Below, piece by piece: positions 1-13,700 of a stretch of DNA of 64,000 nt. The notes beneath the pieces were generated by a model. The model was not told the DNA's origin and searched no databases. It saw nothing but the letters and a program-made list of their open reading frames with translations. Source of the stretch: Liolophura sinensis (taxonomy: Eukaryota > Mollusca > Polyplacophora > Chitonida > Chitonidae); NCBI RefSeq assembly GCF_032854445.1, contig NC_088307.1, positions 29,726,484 to 29,790,483 on the forward strand, given 5' to 3'. The translations under genes were made by a program, and so were the position numbers. Position 1 is the first letter of the stretch. Each line of letters opens with the position of its first letter.

Positions 1-45
1 ACAAACAAATAACATAAAGCAAAAGACATAAAGGAATGACAACAA

Positions 46-207
46 ACAGGAATGCATCCATACAAACGTTCAACAAGGAGACAGAACATAGCATAAATTC
101 AGGCTTATCGTACTTTTATTTATCAGACAGGAATGCACCCATACAAACGTTCAACAAGGGGACAGAACATAGCATAAATTGAGGCTTATCCTACTTTTAT
201 TTATTAG
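46..207. repeat. Tandem duplication, 2 x 81 bp
   Basis: Two near-identical copies in tandem, beginning ACAGGAATGCATCCATACAA (46) and ACAGGAATGCACCCATACAA (127). They differ at only a few positions, so the duplication is recent. It lies beyond the 3' end of the cadherin-like gene. Confidence 0.85.
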
Positions 208-339
208 ACACCTTCGACAAAGTCTTCATTTCATTCCATTTGTCTTCAAAATATGTTACTCTGTTAAAGACTTTTAAACAGTTAAACGACTATATATATT
301 GTTTTGCAAGCAGCATTACTGTTTCTCTATATCTGCTCC

Positions 340-505
340 CTCTCCTCCCCCCCCCCCCCATTCTGTTATGATATTGACATTACTGTTTCTATACATTTGC
401 TTCCCTCCCCTTCCTCATCCTGTTATGATACTGGCATTACTGTTTCTATACATTTGCTTCCCTCGCCCCCCCTCCCCTCCCCATTCTGTTATGATTAATG
501 TTTGA
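340..505. repeat. About three copies of a 57-bp C-rich repeat
   Basis: Copies of CATTCTGTTATGATATTGAC followed by TTACTGTTTCTATACATTTG and a poly-C/CCTC stretch. Short open frames here come from the repeat and are not genes. Confidence 0.7.
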
Positions 506-1481
506 CCTTCCTATGTAATTGTCCCATTTGGCGCATGACTTTTCTACATGTATATTCCATTATTTAGGAAGGCTTAGAAACCACGGCAAGCTTTTCTTTG
601 GTGCAGCAGAAGTTTAATGTACCGAGAAAGCTTCGGTTGATCTGGCAATAACTCCTGCTGTTGGGCAAGTCTGATTTTCCAGCAACGTAATCGTTTGTAG
701 TCTAAAACCGTTCCGTATACTTTATATTTTTGCTCTATGTATGACAATGGGAGACAATCCCCATTTGTATCTGTTATATCCCTTATATATCTAATTTGGT
801 GATCATACCAGTGTTTTGTAAAAGGTTAACACTTTGTTAAAAACGGATTATACCACAGAGATTCATTATACATGTATATTTCAATTGCATATTTGGGTTT
901 AATTTTTGATTTCTGGAATACTACTTAATTAACTAATGAACATGTAACAGAATTAAACATGTTTTATTTTGTAATCCAAAATAGTATTAAAACAAAATCA
1001 TTTATACTTCACGTGCATTTGATTTATAAGTGCTCATATAGGCATCTAACCCGCAATAAATTTTTACGATACTAATATTTTTATCAATATGAGTGTCCTG
1101 CAAGCATATAATGGAAAATTTCTTTTTTCCGAAAGTAATGTAATACGTCTCGCCTTTTCACTGTGTCCGCCAAACCCTGACAGTTCACTGAAACTGCTTT
1201 AACAGTACTTTCCACTTAAAAAAGAGTTATGCAGAGCGATTTTAAACATGCCCTGTTTTCCGAGTTCTGAGGTTCTCATGATCTTTTGATAGATTGTATT
1301 ACAGTTGATGTGAAATTGGGGATACGATTAATGAGTTAACTTTATATTTGCTAAAATGTTTCCTAAGTACATTTTTTTTCAAGTCGATTTCACGCCTCTT
1401 TCGTTCTTGCTATGGACGGTGCCATCTTTTAGCAGACCCTTCTCTCTACCCACATAGTTTAACTGCTGTATCACAGCAACA
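506..1481. other. 3' flank and UTR of the cadherin-like gene, nothing else recognised
   Basis: AT-rich unique sequence. It presumably contains the 3' UTR on the minus strand; no coding frame, RNA gene or mobile element is apparent. Confidence 0.5.
963..968 (-). promoter_or_regulatory. Candidate polyadenylation signal
   Basis: AATAAA on the minus strand, about 515 nt past the stop codon of the cadherin-like gene. It is the first exact hexamer I see downstream of the stop, so it would give a 3' UTR of about 0.5 kb. Further AATAAA copies occur near 116-121 and 186-195. Confidence 0.3.
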
Positions 1482-1788
1482 CTAGTCGCCATTCTTCAAC
1501 GCCACCCTGTTACTGTACCCTGACGACGACAGAGGTGAAAAGTATTCACGCATGTCTCCACTGATTGAATTGAAGTTCTCCATCCGGGGAACTCCATGGC
1601 TTGCCTCTGGTTGGAAGAAATAGTCCCTATCACTCTCCTGGGATCGGTATCCTTCGTCAGAGCGCAAACCGTCCACGTACAACCTGTTGGTTTGGCCCGA
1701 GTCCCCTATTCTTGGAGTCAAGTAGCCGTCACGTGAAACCCGGGTAATCGGAAACCCGCTCTCTTCTACATCAGGCTGATTATAAGTT
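1482..1788 (-). CDS. Exon 24: cytoplasmic tail and stop codon
   Basis: 307 nt, from phase 2 to a TAG stop at 1482-1484; acceptor TGTATTTTCAG. It codes about 102 mostly polar residues with several tyrosines (GYLTPRIGD, EGYRSQESDRDYFF, REYFSPLSSSGY) and ends KNGD. I see no catenin-binding region, no classical PDZ ligand and no repeat. The tyrosines in acidic or polar surroundings could be phosphorylation or endocytosis signals; that is inference. Confidence 0.93.
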
Positions 1789-4700
1789 CTGAAAATACAG
1801 AAATTGTTTCATTTGTTAGGTAAAACAAATATACAACAGCCCGGTAAGGTAAACAGAGAAACAGGTCGTGTCCATATTGCAAAACATAAAATTATTAAAC
1901 TAAAAACAAAGTTGCCTAAGTTATAAAACAAACATATTCTGTTAACCTTTCACAGCGCTTGCTTTTTTCAAACTAATCTTTAATTCTCATCTTTATTAGA
2001 CTTCGGATCTCAAGTCTCAGGTCAAAAATAAATACAATCATCTGTTTGCATACACCGTATTTTGCTCACTGGCGTCAAACGCCGTAATTGCTGTTTAAAT
2101 CCACACCATGCTGGCTTCCTCTCGATCCAGTTGTACCTGGAGGGTTTTCCAGTGGATGATCGTGGGTTTTCCCCAGGTTCCGGCTGCTTTCCTCCTACAA
2201 TATTACTGGGCCTTCGTCGTATGAATAAAATATTCTCAACGTCGGAGTAACAAGGCCGATGGCTATTGTACCTACCTGCTGGGTATGTGACCTCACCAAG
2301 CAAAGAAACAGACATATACTGACTTTCACCAGTCAGCTCATGGATACATCAGAGACCCTATCCCACAATATATACAAACATGTTTCTTCCCACAGGTACT
2401 AAAAATCAGTCATTGTTAACGTCAGCACCTGTGTGCATCAGCGCCGGTACATGCCATAGACCCTATCCCACAATACACATAAACATAGGACATGTTCCTT
2501 CTCCCCCAGCAATAAAAGTCAGCTTCCGTGTACGTCAGCTCGGGTGTACTTCAGCACCCGTGTACCTCAGCACCCGTGTACGTCAGCGCCGGCATACACC
2601 ATATACTCTATCCCGCAATATACACAAACAGGTGGCATGGTCCTTCCCATAGGCACTCAAAGTCAGCACCTATATACGTCATGACCCATAGATGTCATAG
2701 ACCCTATCCCACAATATATACAAACATGTTCCTTCCCACAGGCACTAAAAGTCCCACAGCAAAAGTCAGCACCCGCACATGCCATAGACGCAATCCCACA
2801 ATACACACACTCATGTAACGTGTTCCTGCCTACAGGCACTCATGATCAGCACCGGTGCACATGTACGTCAGCGCCCGTATACGACATATACCATATGTCA
2901 CAATATTCAAAATCATGTCACACGTTCCTTCCCTCTTGCACTCAGGCAGCACCTGGATATATCATATACCTGTCCAACAAAATATACAATCATGTCACAT
3001 ATTCCTTCATTTTTGTATTCAGTCAAACCCGAATACGTCATATACTGTGTCCCACAATATATACAATCGCGTCACATATTCCTTCCCTCTTGCATTCAGT
3101 CAGCACCCCAATACATCCTTTACCTGTCCCACAATATATACAATCATGTCACATATTCCTTCCCTCTTGCACTCAGTCAGCACTCGAATACACCATATAC
3201 CCTGTCCCACAGTGTATACATTCACGTTACATATTCCTTTCCTCAGCACCCGAATACATCATATACCATGCCTCTGAGTGTATGCAATCATGTCAGGTTT
3301 TCCTTCCCACAGACACTACAAATTCACACGTCATACACTCTATCCCACATATACGCCCACATGTACAAACAATGGTGTGAAACGCACTTTGCTTATCACA
3401 ATATTTCTGAAATTCAAACATTACACTATACACACACATGTCGGAATGGAATTCCAAGCTGTGCTAGTCAATGCATGCAGCTAATCGAGCTCAGACTCCT
3501 AATATCTGTTTTGTGCGGTCACCCGCTATATCATAGGCCTACGTTTGCCATATTTACACTTCCTGCCGCAGTCTCTGTCACAAAGGTGTTAAGTTGTATA
3601 TAAGAAATGAATGGGATCAAACATGGTGAGTGGACACCACCAATGGATTAAAGAGGTTCCAAGCCAGCATGATTGCTCTGGCTAAAACTTCCTCATCAAT
3701 GAGATATTGTAAAGGGACATGTGTGTAGAGTACAGGCTAAGATACAGACCACGGCTCGATTGCATGAAGAGATCGTAGCTACAATCGATTGTACACCTCA
3801 CAGTTGAGTTTACAACTGACTGTAAAAACAAGTTGCACCGCTAGTACATAGGAATTGTAAGGCGACTGTAGATTGTTGAAGTTACAATTGCGATAAGCTT
3901 AATTTGACGCGTAAATAAAGATGGCTTAAAGATATAAATTGCCGATGTACCGGTCAATAGCTTTCTTTACCTCTATTTTCAAAAGAGTTCTATCTCATAA
4001 TGATGAAAAACAGCATGTGAAAAAATGCTCGTAACATCTTTTTGAGACAATTAAATTGCACATGCTTTCAACCCGAGTCGAAAGATGCTAACAAACAGTA
4101 TACCTAACGTAAGTACTTATACGTAACGTTAATTTTTATTATTTTTTTTTTTGGCGGGGGGGGGGGGGCGATTGTAAAAAAATTGTAACAGGGTCAATTG
4201 TAATGTCTGATTTTAAGTTACAACTGTCATAGCTTAAAATCCCTTCGTGCAAGAGGGTGTCGGTTGCAAGCTATGGTTGCGATCGAGATCTTGGTGATTT
4301 ATAATAAATTTACGATTACGATCCCTTTGTGCAAGCGGCTCAGAGCAGTTAAATAGCAGTTAAATGCTTTATCTCCCGAATTTCCGAGATATTGTCCTAG
4401 TGCATCTGATATCTTTAACTCTTTATATGTATAGTGGAGTATATAGTGCACGCAGATAAGACAATCTTTATGCCGCTCGACAAGTGATGGCGATGTTTCT
4501 CACACTATTGGCAACTTACTCATCACGGGGTTGGAAATGGGTCCGTTGTGCATCACGTAACTTCTCCAAGTTTCTCCGATCGGTACCTTCCGTGTACAGT
4601 TTATGCCTGAAACAATCATACAAAACGATTAGCTCTCTCCACGAATTTGTCATCCACAAATGTCCACAAGTGCTTACATCGTGAACACCCACGTTGCAAA

Positions 4701-7700
4701 CATTGACTACGCTTATTTTTAACATAGTCGTAGCTTTTATAGCACAGTTACAAACAGGGTTTAGAGTGAGCTGGACAGTAACTGAAGTTGTTCTCCATCA
4801 AAACATATACTGAACTCCGCCCCATATCTTGCATGGCACTGTTTTCTTAATAACTATGACGTCATCCGAGGCAGTGAGTTCTTGGTGTCGAAACGAGGCT
4901 TATGGAGGTTTACATTATGAGCTAGAAAAAACCACATGTACTAAAACTGCGTTTTATATGCAATATTATGGAAGTCCAACACACCAAGAGCTTAAAGTTT
5001 GATGGTGAACGAGTCTAAATTTTCGGGCAGGCGGATATATACGATACGTTAACAGTTGGATTTTTTTTACCACATCAAGTAATTTTTGAAAAGAACTAAC
5101 TTCAAAACAAATTCTTATTTACATTTCAGTTTCAGATTGATCAAGATTAAACTGTGATTTTATCATTAGGACAAATTCCCTGCCCTTCCCCTGATTTTCA
5201 ACTCTCCTGGTTGTTCATTTAGGAAGGCACATCATCTCTCACTAATACATGAAGAATCATGATGCCTGAAAACTTGTAGGCCATTTTACATACCTGTATT
5301 AGTAACTAGGAATATACCGTCGTCTAAAAGTTATTAACCATTGTACACTTTATATTTGTTTTGACGGATTGAAAAAGGATGCAAATTGAACAAGGCAATC
5401 AAAACAAGAAGAGCTACAAATATTTCTAGGGGTTTCAGAGACCGTTTAAAGACAGAGATTATATATTATTTATATTATTATATTATTATATTATTTAGTT
5501 TCCATACATGGTAATGAAATCCTGAGGAAACTAAGCACTTCCAAAGTAGGGCTTCACAGATATGTTCAGCACTAAAAGGCGACTTAACCAACCCAGCAAC
5601 AGGGAACGGCTACCTGTTGTTACTTGGTGACCAAATACCATGCTTTGTCCAAACAAAATGCCAGCTTACAGCAAAGAGCAACAGGCATGTCAAAAGTGGT
5701 GACCAAACAACATGCCTTGTCCAAACAAAATGTCAGCTTACAGCAAAGAGCAACGGACATGTCAAAGCTTCTGCCCAAATCACATGCCTTGTCCAAACAA
5801 ATGTTAACTTACAGCAGACACCAACAGGCATGTCATATCTGGTGTCTAAATACCATGCCTTTGTCCAAACAAAATGTTAGCTTACAGCAAAGAGCAACGG
5901 GCCTGTCAAAGCTGGTGACAAAATCACATGCTTTGTCCAAACAAAATATCAATTCACGGCAGACACCAACAGGCATGTCATATCTGGTGAGTAAATACCA
6001 TGCTTTGTCCAAACAAAATGTTAACTTACAGTAGACACCAACAGGCATGTCATATCTGGTGCCTAATTACCATGCTTTCTCCAAACAAAATGTTAACTTA
6101 CAGCAAAGAGCAACGGGCATACTATACCCGATGACCAAATCACATGCTTTTTCCAAACAAAATCTCAGCTTACAGCAAGGAGCAACGGGCATGTCATATC
6201 TGGTGCCTACATACCGTGCTTTGCCCAAACAAAATGTTAACTTACAGTAGACACCAACAGGCATGTCATAGCTGGTGACCAAATCACACATTTTGTCCAA
6301 ACAAAATGTTACCTTACAGTAGACACCAACAAGCATGTCATAGCTGGTGTCTAAATACCACGATTTGTCCAAACAAAATGTTAACTTACAGCAAAGATCA
6401 ACGGGCATGTCATAGCTGGTGACTATGTTTCATGCTTTGTCCAAGCAAAATGTTAATTTACAGTAAAGAGCAATGGGCATGTCAAATCTGCTGCCTAAAT
6501 ACCATGCTTTGTCCAAACAAAATGTTAAGTTACAGTAGGCACCAACAGGCATGTCATAGCTGGTGACCAAATCACACGTTTTGTCCAAACAAAATGTAAA
6601 CTTACAGCACACACCAACAGGCATGTCATATCTGGTGCCTAAATACCTTGGTTTGTCCAAACAAAATGTGAACTTAGAGCAAAGAGCAACGGGTCTGTCA
6701 TAGCTGGTGACCAAATCACATGCTTTGTCCAAACAAAATGTAAACTTACAGCACACACCAACAGGCATGTCATATCTGGTGCCTAAATACCTTGTTTTGT
6801 CCAAACAAAATGTTAACTTACAGCAAAGAGCAACGGGTCTGTCATAGCTGGTGACCAAATCACATGCTTTGTCCAAACAAAATGTAAACTTACAGCACAC
6901 ACCAACAGGCATGTCATATCTGGTGCCTAAATACCTTGTTTTGTCCAAACAAAATGTTAACTTAGAGCAAAGAGCAACGGGCCTGTCATAGCTGGTGACC
7001 AAATCACATGCTTTGTCCAAACAAAATGTCAGCTTACAGCAAAGAGCAACGGACATGTCCTGGCTGGTGCCTAAATACTATGCTTTCTCCAAACAAAATG
7101 TTAGCTTACCGCAAAGACCAACGGGCATGTCAGCTAGTGACCAGATTACATGCTTTGTCCAAACAAAATGTTAACTTACAGAATGGGCAACGGGCATGTC
7201 ATCGCTTGTGCCTAAATCAAATGATTTGTCCAAACAAAATGTCAACTTACAGCACACAGCAACAGGCATGTCATATCTGGTGAGTAAATACCTTGTTTTG
7301 TCCAAACAAAACGTTAACTTACAGCAAAGAGCAACGGGCCTGTCATAGCTGGTGACAAAATCACATGCAAACAAAATGTTACCTTACAGTAGACACCAAC
7401 AAGCATGTCATAGCTGGTGTCTAAATACCATGATTTGTCCAAACAAAATGTTAACTTACAGCAAAGATCAACGGGCATGTCATAGCTGGTGACTATGTTT
7501 CATGCTTTGTCCAAGCAAAATGTTAATTTACAGTAAAGAGCAATGGGCATGTCATATCTGCTGCCTAAATACCATGCTTTGTCCAAAAAAAAATGTTAAG
7601 TTACAGTAGGCACCAACAGGCATGCCATAGCTGGTGACCAAATCACATGCTTTGTCCAAACAAAATGTAAACTTACAGCACACACCAACAGGGATGTCAT

Positions 7701-10700
7701 ATCTGGTGCCTAAATACCTTGGTTTGTCCAAACAAAATGTTAACTTAGAGCAACGACACACACGCTGGAGTCTACGTGACGAGGTGGAAAATAGTTACCC
7801 TAAAAGTTCAAATAACAGTAAAAGGAATAGTGAGGAAATGGGAAAATGAGTTATCAGATCTTACTTCTTTTCACAAGATACATAAGGTTGCAGTGTTTAC
7901 AAAAAAACATCATGAATGTCTTACCGCTTGTACTGACGCACAAACAGAACGATGAGAAGTATCACCGCTAAGGCCAGCAGGGAACACAATGGTATAAGAA
8001 TTATTTCTGAAAATACAGAAAAGCAGACAAAAAAAAATCAAATCATTTCACTAATAGTTTTCTTGTTTTCTTGACCAGTTGTTCATACTATAAGAGCACA
8101 GCCGCATACCACCATAGCTACCGCCTAATCAACATTAGACACCAGGAAGGATAATTTAGCCATAACAGTATAAACATTCCCGGTCATTGCCTTCTGGAGC
8201 ATTCACCCGTGACCTACGTTGTCTTGCGACGTCTGGTATAGTACATGTTGATGACCAATAGTTGAAGGTTCCACGGTGGGATCTAAAGATGATGCACCTT
8301 TTTTAGAGCACATACGTGCGGTGATACGTTAGTCCACAATAATCGTTACTCATGAAGACAAGAAACTGTAACACATTTTTGAGAGCACATACGTACGGTG
8401 ATGAGTCCACAATAATCGTTACTCATTAAGACCAGAAACTGTAACACATTTTTGAGAGTACATACGTATCGTGATGAGTCCACAATAATAGTTACTAATT
8501 TAGACCAGAAACTGTAACACATTTTTGAGAGCACATACGTTTGGTGATGAGTCCATAATAATCGTTACTCATTAAGACCAGAAACTGTAACACATTTGTG
8601 AGTGCACATACCTATGATAAGAAGTCCACACTGGTTCTCACACGTAAGGGGGAGACACTGACGGACATGTTAGTGCGCTTACCTATGGTACTGAGTCCAC
8701 ACTGGTCGTTACACGATAGAACCAAAAAGTGACCGACATTTGTAAGTGCACAAACCTACGGTACCCAGTTCTCACTGGTCGTCACACGTTAAGACCAAAA
8801 ATGGACGGACATTTGTGAGTGGACATACCTATGGTACTGAGACCACATTGGTCGTCACACGTTACGATCAGAAACTAACCGACATTTGTGAGTGCACATA
8901 CCTACGGTACTGAGTCCGCAACGGTCGCCGCAGCTGAGGCGTATGTTGACTGTTAGTAACTGGTCCTCAAATCCCGACTCCTCGATCACGTCGCCTTTGT
9001 TATAGGCATAAACGGTAACCTGTGTGGAATAATGGCTACAGACTCATTATCAAAAGAGCGGAGTGTGTTCGGGTTGATTGCTGCAGGACACCGGAGTGTG
9101 TTCTGGTTGATCGGTGGAGGACCAGGAGTGTGTTCGGGTTGATGCGTGGAGGACACCGGAGTGTGTTCCGGTTGATCGGTGGAGGACCAGGAGTGTGTTC
9201 GGGTTGATGGGTGGAGGACACCGGAGTGTGTTCCGGTTGATCAGTGGAGGAACGGGACTCTGTTCGGGTTGATGGGTGGAGGACACCGGAGTGTGTTTAG
9301 GTTGATTGGTTGCTTATTTATTTATTTTATTTAGTTGACTAGCGTTTTATGCCGTACTCAAGAATATTTCACTTATACGATGGCGGCCAGCATTATGGTG
9401 GGAGAAAACCGAGCAGAGCCCGAGGGAAACCCACGACTATCCCCAGGTTGCTGGAAGAGCTTCCCACGTACGACCAGAGAGGTTGAATGGTGAAGTAGAT
9501 GTGTTGGGGCTGATTGGTGCATGACACCGGAGTGTGTTCGGATTGATTGGTGAAGGACACCGGAGTGTGTTCATGCTGATTGGTGCAGGGCACCGTAGTG
9601 TGTTTTGGGAGGTGGTGGAGGACACCGGACTTAGTTCAAGTTGATTGGTGTAGGACACTGGAGTGTGTTCTGGCTGATCGGTGCAGGACACTGAAGATTG
9701 TTCAGCTTGATCGGTGCAGGACACTGAGGATTGTTCAGCTTGATCGGTGCAGGACACTGAAGATTGTTCAGCTTGATCGGTGCAGGACACTGAAGATTGT
9801 TCAGCTTGATCGGTGCAGGACACTGAAGATTGTTCAGCTTGATCGGTGCAGGACACTGAAGATTGTTCAGCTTGATGGGTGCAGGGCACTGGAGTATGTT
9901 TGGGTTGATTCGTGAGGGACACCAATTTGTGCTCCCGTTGATCGGTGCAGGACACAGGAGTGCGTTCAGGTTAATTAGTGCATGACGCCGTAGTGTGTTC
10001 TGGATGATCGGTGGAGGACACCGGAGAGTGTTTGGGTTAATTGGTGGAGGACACCAGAGTGCGTTCAGGTTGATTTGTGCAGGACAACAGAGTTATTCGA
10101 TTTGATCACCGATTTGAGTGCGTTGTTGCTTATTGATGCAGAACACCTGAGTGTGTTCGGGCTGACGGGTGTAGAGCACCGGAGTGTTCGGGCTGACGGG
10201 TGTAGAGCACCGGAGTCTCCATAGATTTTCCCGCTGTTATGAAGATTTTGTTTGTGTCTGTACATCTACAGACACAAGCAAACTCTCCATAACAGCGGGA
10301 AGAACCAAGCTTTACACGACTGAACTACTGGCGACACTCTGTGGATCTCATAAATCAGTCATGGCTTAATTTTGCAAGATATATACAGCTTTGACGACAG
10401 ACGACCTCCTGATATGAAATCATTGGCCATTGCTTGTGGATTGTAAGAAGTTTTCTTTAGTCGACAAAAACCACAGGGCATCAACCCAGACTACGTTATT
10501 ACAGAAATGAGATTACCTGCTGAAATTGGTAGTCCCTAGTTTGCTTGCAATCCTCACAATCGCGTAGAGCCACGATGGTTGGGCCATCTTCTCGCTTTTC
10601 AATTTTAAAATAGCTTGTCCTAGAAGTAATGGCGTAGAAAACCTCCCCAAAATCACCCTTGTCCTCATCAACGGCTGTCAGTGGAAGCGTCCTCCCTACG

Positions 10701-13700
10701 TCCTTCTCAAATGTCTGAGAACGGAGAGAAGCAAAAAGTGCTGCATCAATGAGCTACATTGCTACATCAGTGACCTACATTGTTACATCATTGACCTATA
10801 TTGCTACATCATTGGCCTACATTGCTACACCAATGACGTACATTGCCACATCAGTGACCCATATTGTTACATCGGTGACATACATTGCTAATTCAATGAC
10901 ATACATTGCCACATTTTTATGACCAAATGAAATATACATTACATGTATAGTGCCATCTCACTAGAACGTGATACCGACCATTTGAGTCACAATAGCGTGA
11001 TACCGACCATTTGTCACGATAGCGTGATACCGACCATTTTAGTCACAATAGCGTGATACTGACCATTTGAGTCACAATAACTCCATATCGACCGCCGTCT
11101 CAGCCACAATAACATCATACCGGCCATCTCAGTCACAATAACATCATACCGGCTATCTCAGTCACAATATTTATTTTCTTATTTGACTGGGGCTTTACGC
11201 CGTACTCAAAAATATCTCATTTATACCACGGCGGCCATCAGTATGGTGGGAGGAAACCGAGCAACCCACGAACGTCCGTAGGTTGCTGGAAGACATTCCG
11301 CACATACAGCCGGAGAAGAAGCTAGCATGAGCTGGACTTGAACTCACAGAGATCACATTGGTGAAAGGTTCCTTGGTCATTATGCTGCGCTAGCACGCTA
11401 ACCAACTATGCCACGGAGGCTCCTAAATCAGAATAACGTCACACCGACCGTCTCCGTCACAATAACGTGGTACTGACTATCTCAGGCACAGTAACACCAT
11501 ACCGGCCATCTCAGTCACAATACCGTCACAGCGACCGTCTCAGTCACAATAACGTCATATTGACCATCTCAATCAAAAAGCGCCATACCTACTATCTTAG
11601 TCAGAGTGACCTCATACTCACCACTTCAACTACAACAACGTCATAGAGATCATCTGTCACAATAACGTCACACCGACCATCTCAGTCACATTAACGTCAT
11701 TCTGACAATATCAGTCACAATAGCGTGATACTGATCATCTGTCACAATAACGTCAAACTGACTTAGTCACAATAACGTCATTCTGAAATTGTCAGTCACA
11801 GTAACGTCATAACGACCATCTTTGTTAGAATAACGTTATATTGACCATACCTCTCAATAACAATATCTGTTTGCATACAGGGGAGATACCCTTTTCCTTT
11901 CTATACATTTTGATACAATTTCGTAACAATGTATAACCTGAAGACCCTATCAGTGCTCAACGTACAATCACAGATTACAAACAGTTCATTTCCAGTCGGT
12001 AGCAGATGGCCTCCGAATTTAACAAAGAACTCTTTTCTGTTCAAAGAAAGATCTTAATCAAATCATTATTTATTTTAGTGGCGCTTATCCTATATCCCAG
12101 AAGGCTTTACAGGCAAAGTAGCCTTCAGGTTAAAGGATAGATGGTAAATGGCAGTGCATGGGCAACCAACTGTCGTCTTGGTGGATTTAGCTCGTCCAGA
12201 GAATCCTTGTGGTACGTGATAAACATCTTTATGGATTTAGCCCATCCAGTGACAGAACCTGGATAGCTCCTTGTGGTACGTGATAAACATCTTTGCAGAC
12301 GTAGCCCATTCCACGTCAGAGTTTGGATAACCCCCGGTGGTAAGTTATTTAGTGGATTTCCCACATCCAATAAAACAGACAGGAGAACCACCTGTAGTAC
12401 GTGATAAACATCTTAGTGGATTTAGCCCATCCAGTGACACAGGCTGGGGTACATGATAAACACCTTAGTGGATTTAGCCCATCCAGTGACACAGGCTGGG
12501 GTACATGATAAACACCTTAGTGGATTTAGCCCATCCAGTGACACAGGCTGGGGTACATGATAAACACCTTAGTGGATTTAGCCCATCCAGTGACACAGGC
12601 TGGGGTACATGATAAACACCTTAGTGGATTTAGCCCATCCAGTGACACAGGCTGGGGTACATGATAAACACCTTAGTGGATTTAGCCGATATAGTATAAG
12701 AAGCTGGAGAACCCCCTCTGATACGTAAAAAACATCTTCGTGGATTTACCCCGTCCAGTAACACAACCTGGGGAGCCACCTGTGGTATGTGATAAACATC
12801 TTGATGGACAGCCCATCCAGTAACACAGACAGGAGAACCCCTGTGGTATGTGATAAACATCTTGGTAGATTTAGCCCACCCTGTGACAGAGCCTGGAGAA
12901 TCCTCTGTGGTATGTGACAAACATCTTAGTGGATTTAGCCCGTCCTTTGACACAGCCTAGAAAAACCCCAGTGATCTATGATAAACATCTTGGTGGATAT
13001 AGCCTATCCGATAACAGAGCCTGGAGAATCCTCTGTGGTATGTGATTAACATTTTGGTGAATATAGCCCGTTTGACCGAGCCTAGAGAGCGCCGTGTGGT
13101 ATGTGATAAACATCATGATCGATTTAGCCAATCCTTTGACATAGCCAAGAGAAACCCCAATGAAAGGTGACAAACATCTCGGTGGATATAGCCCGTTTTA
13201 CGGAGCCTGGAGAGCGACGTGTGGTATGTGATAAACATCATGATCGATTTAGCCAATCCTTTGACATAGCCTAGAGAAACCCCAATGAAAGGTGACAAAC
13301 ATCTCGGTGGATATAGCCCGTTTTACGGAGCCTAGAGAACCACTGTGGTATGTGATGAACATCTCGGTGGATTTAGCCCATCCTGTGACTGAGTATGCAG
13401 AGTCCCCTGTGGAACGTGACAAACATCTCGGTGGATATAGCTGTCCAGTAACACAACCTGGAAAACCCTCTGATAAACATCTTAATTATTTTAGCCCATC
13501 ATATGATAGAACCTGGGGAACTCCTGTGGTAACCGATAAACATCTGCCTGTATTTAACTCACCTACAGACGGAGCCCAGAGAACCCCATGTGGTACGTAG
13601 TAAACATCTTGATGGATTTTGCTCCATCCCGTGACAGAGCCTGGAGTACCAATTGTGCTACATGATAAACACCTTAGTGGATTTAGCCCATATAGTATAA

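Noticed and set aside
41-505. Possible small coding frames in the first 500 bp
   Set aside because: They lie in tandem duplicated C-rich repeats with no protein character.
5610-7770. CRISPR-like appearance of regular repeats
   Set aside because: The whole unit repeats with no variable spacers of fixed size; the organism is a eukaryote with spliced genes, so these are minisatellites.
8902-8905. Alternative exon 22 donor ACC|GTAGGT
   Set aside because: It would end in phase 0 and put the membrane helix exon out of frame; the donor three and one bases later (GTAG|GTATGT) fits phase 1.
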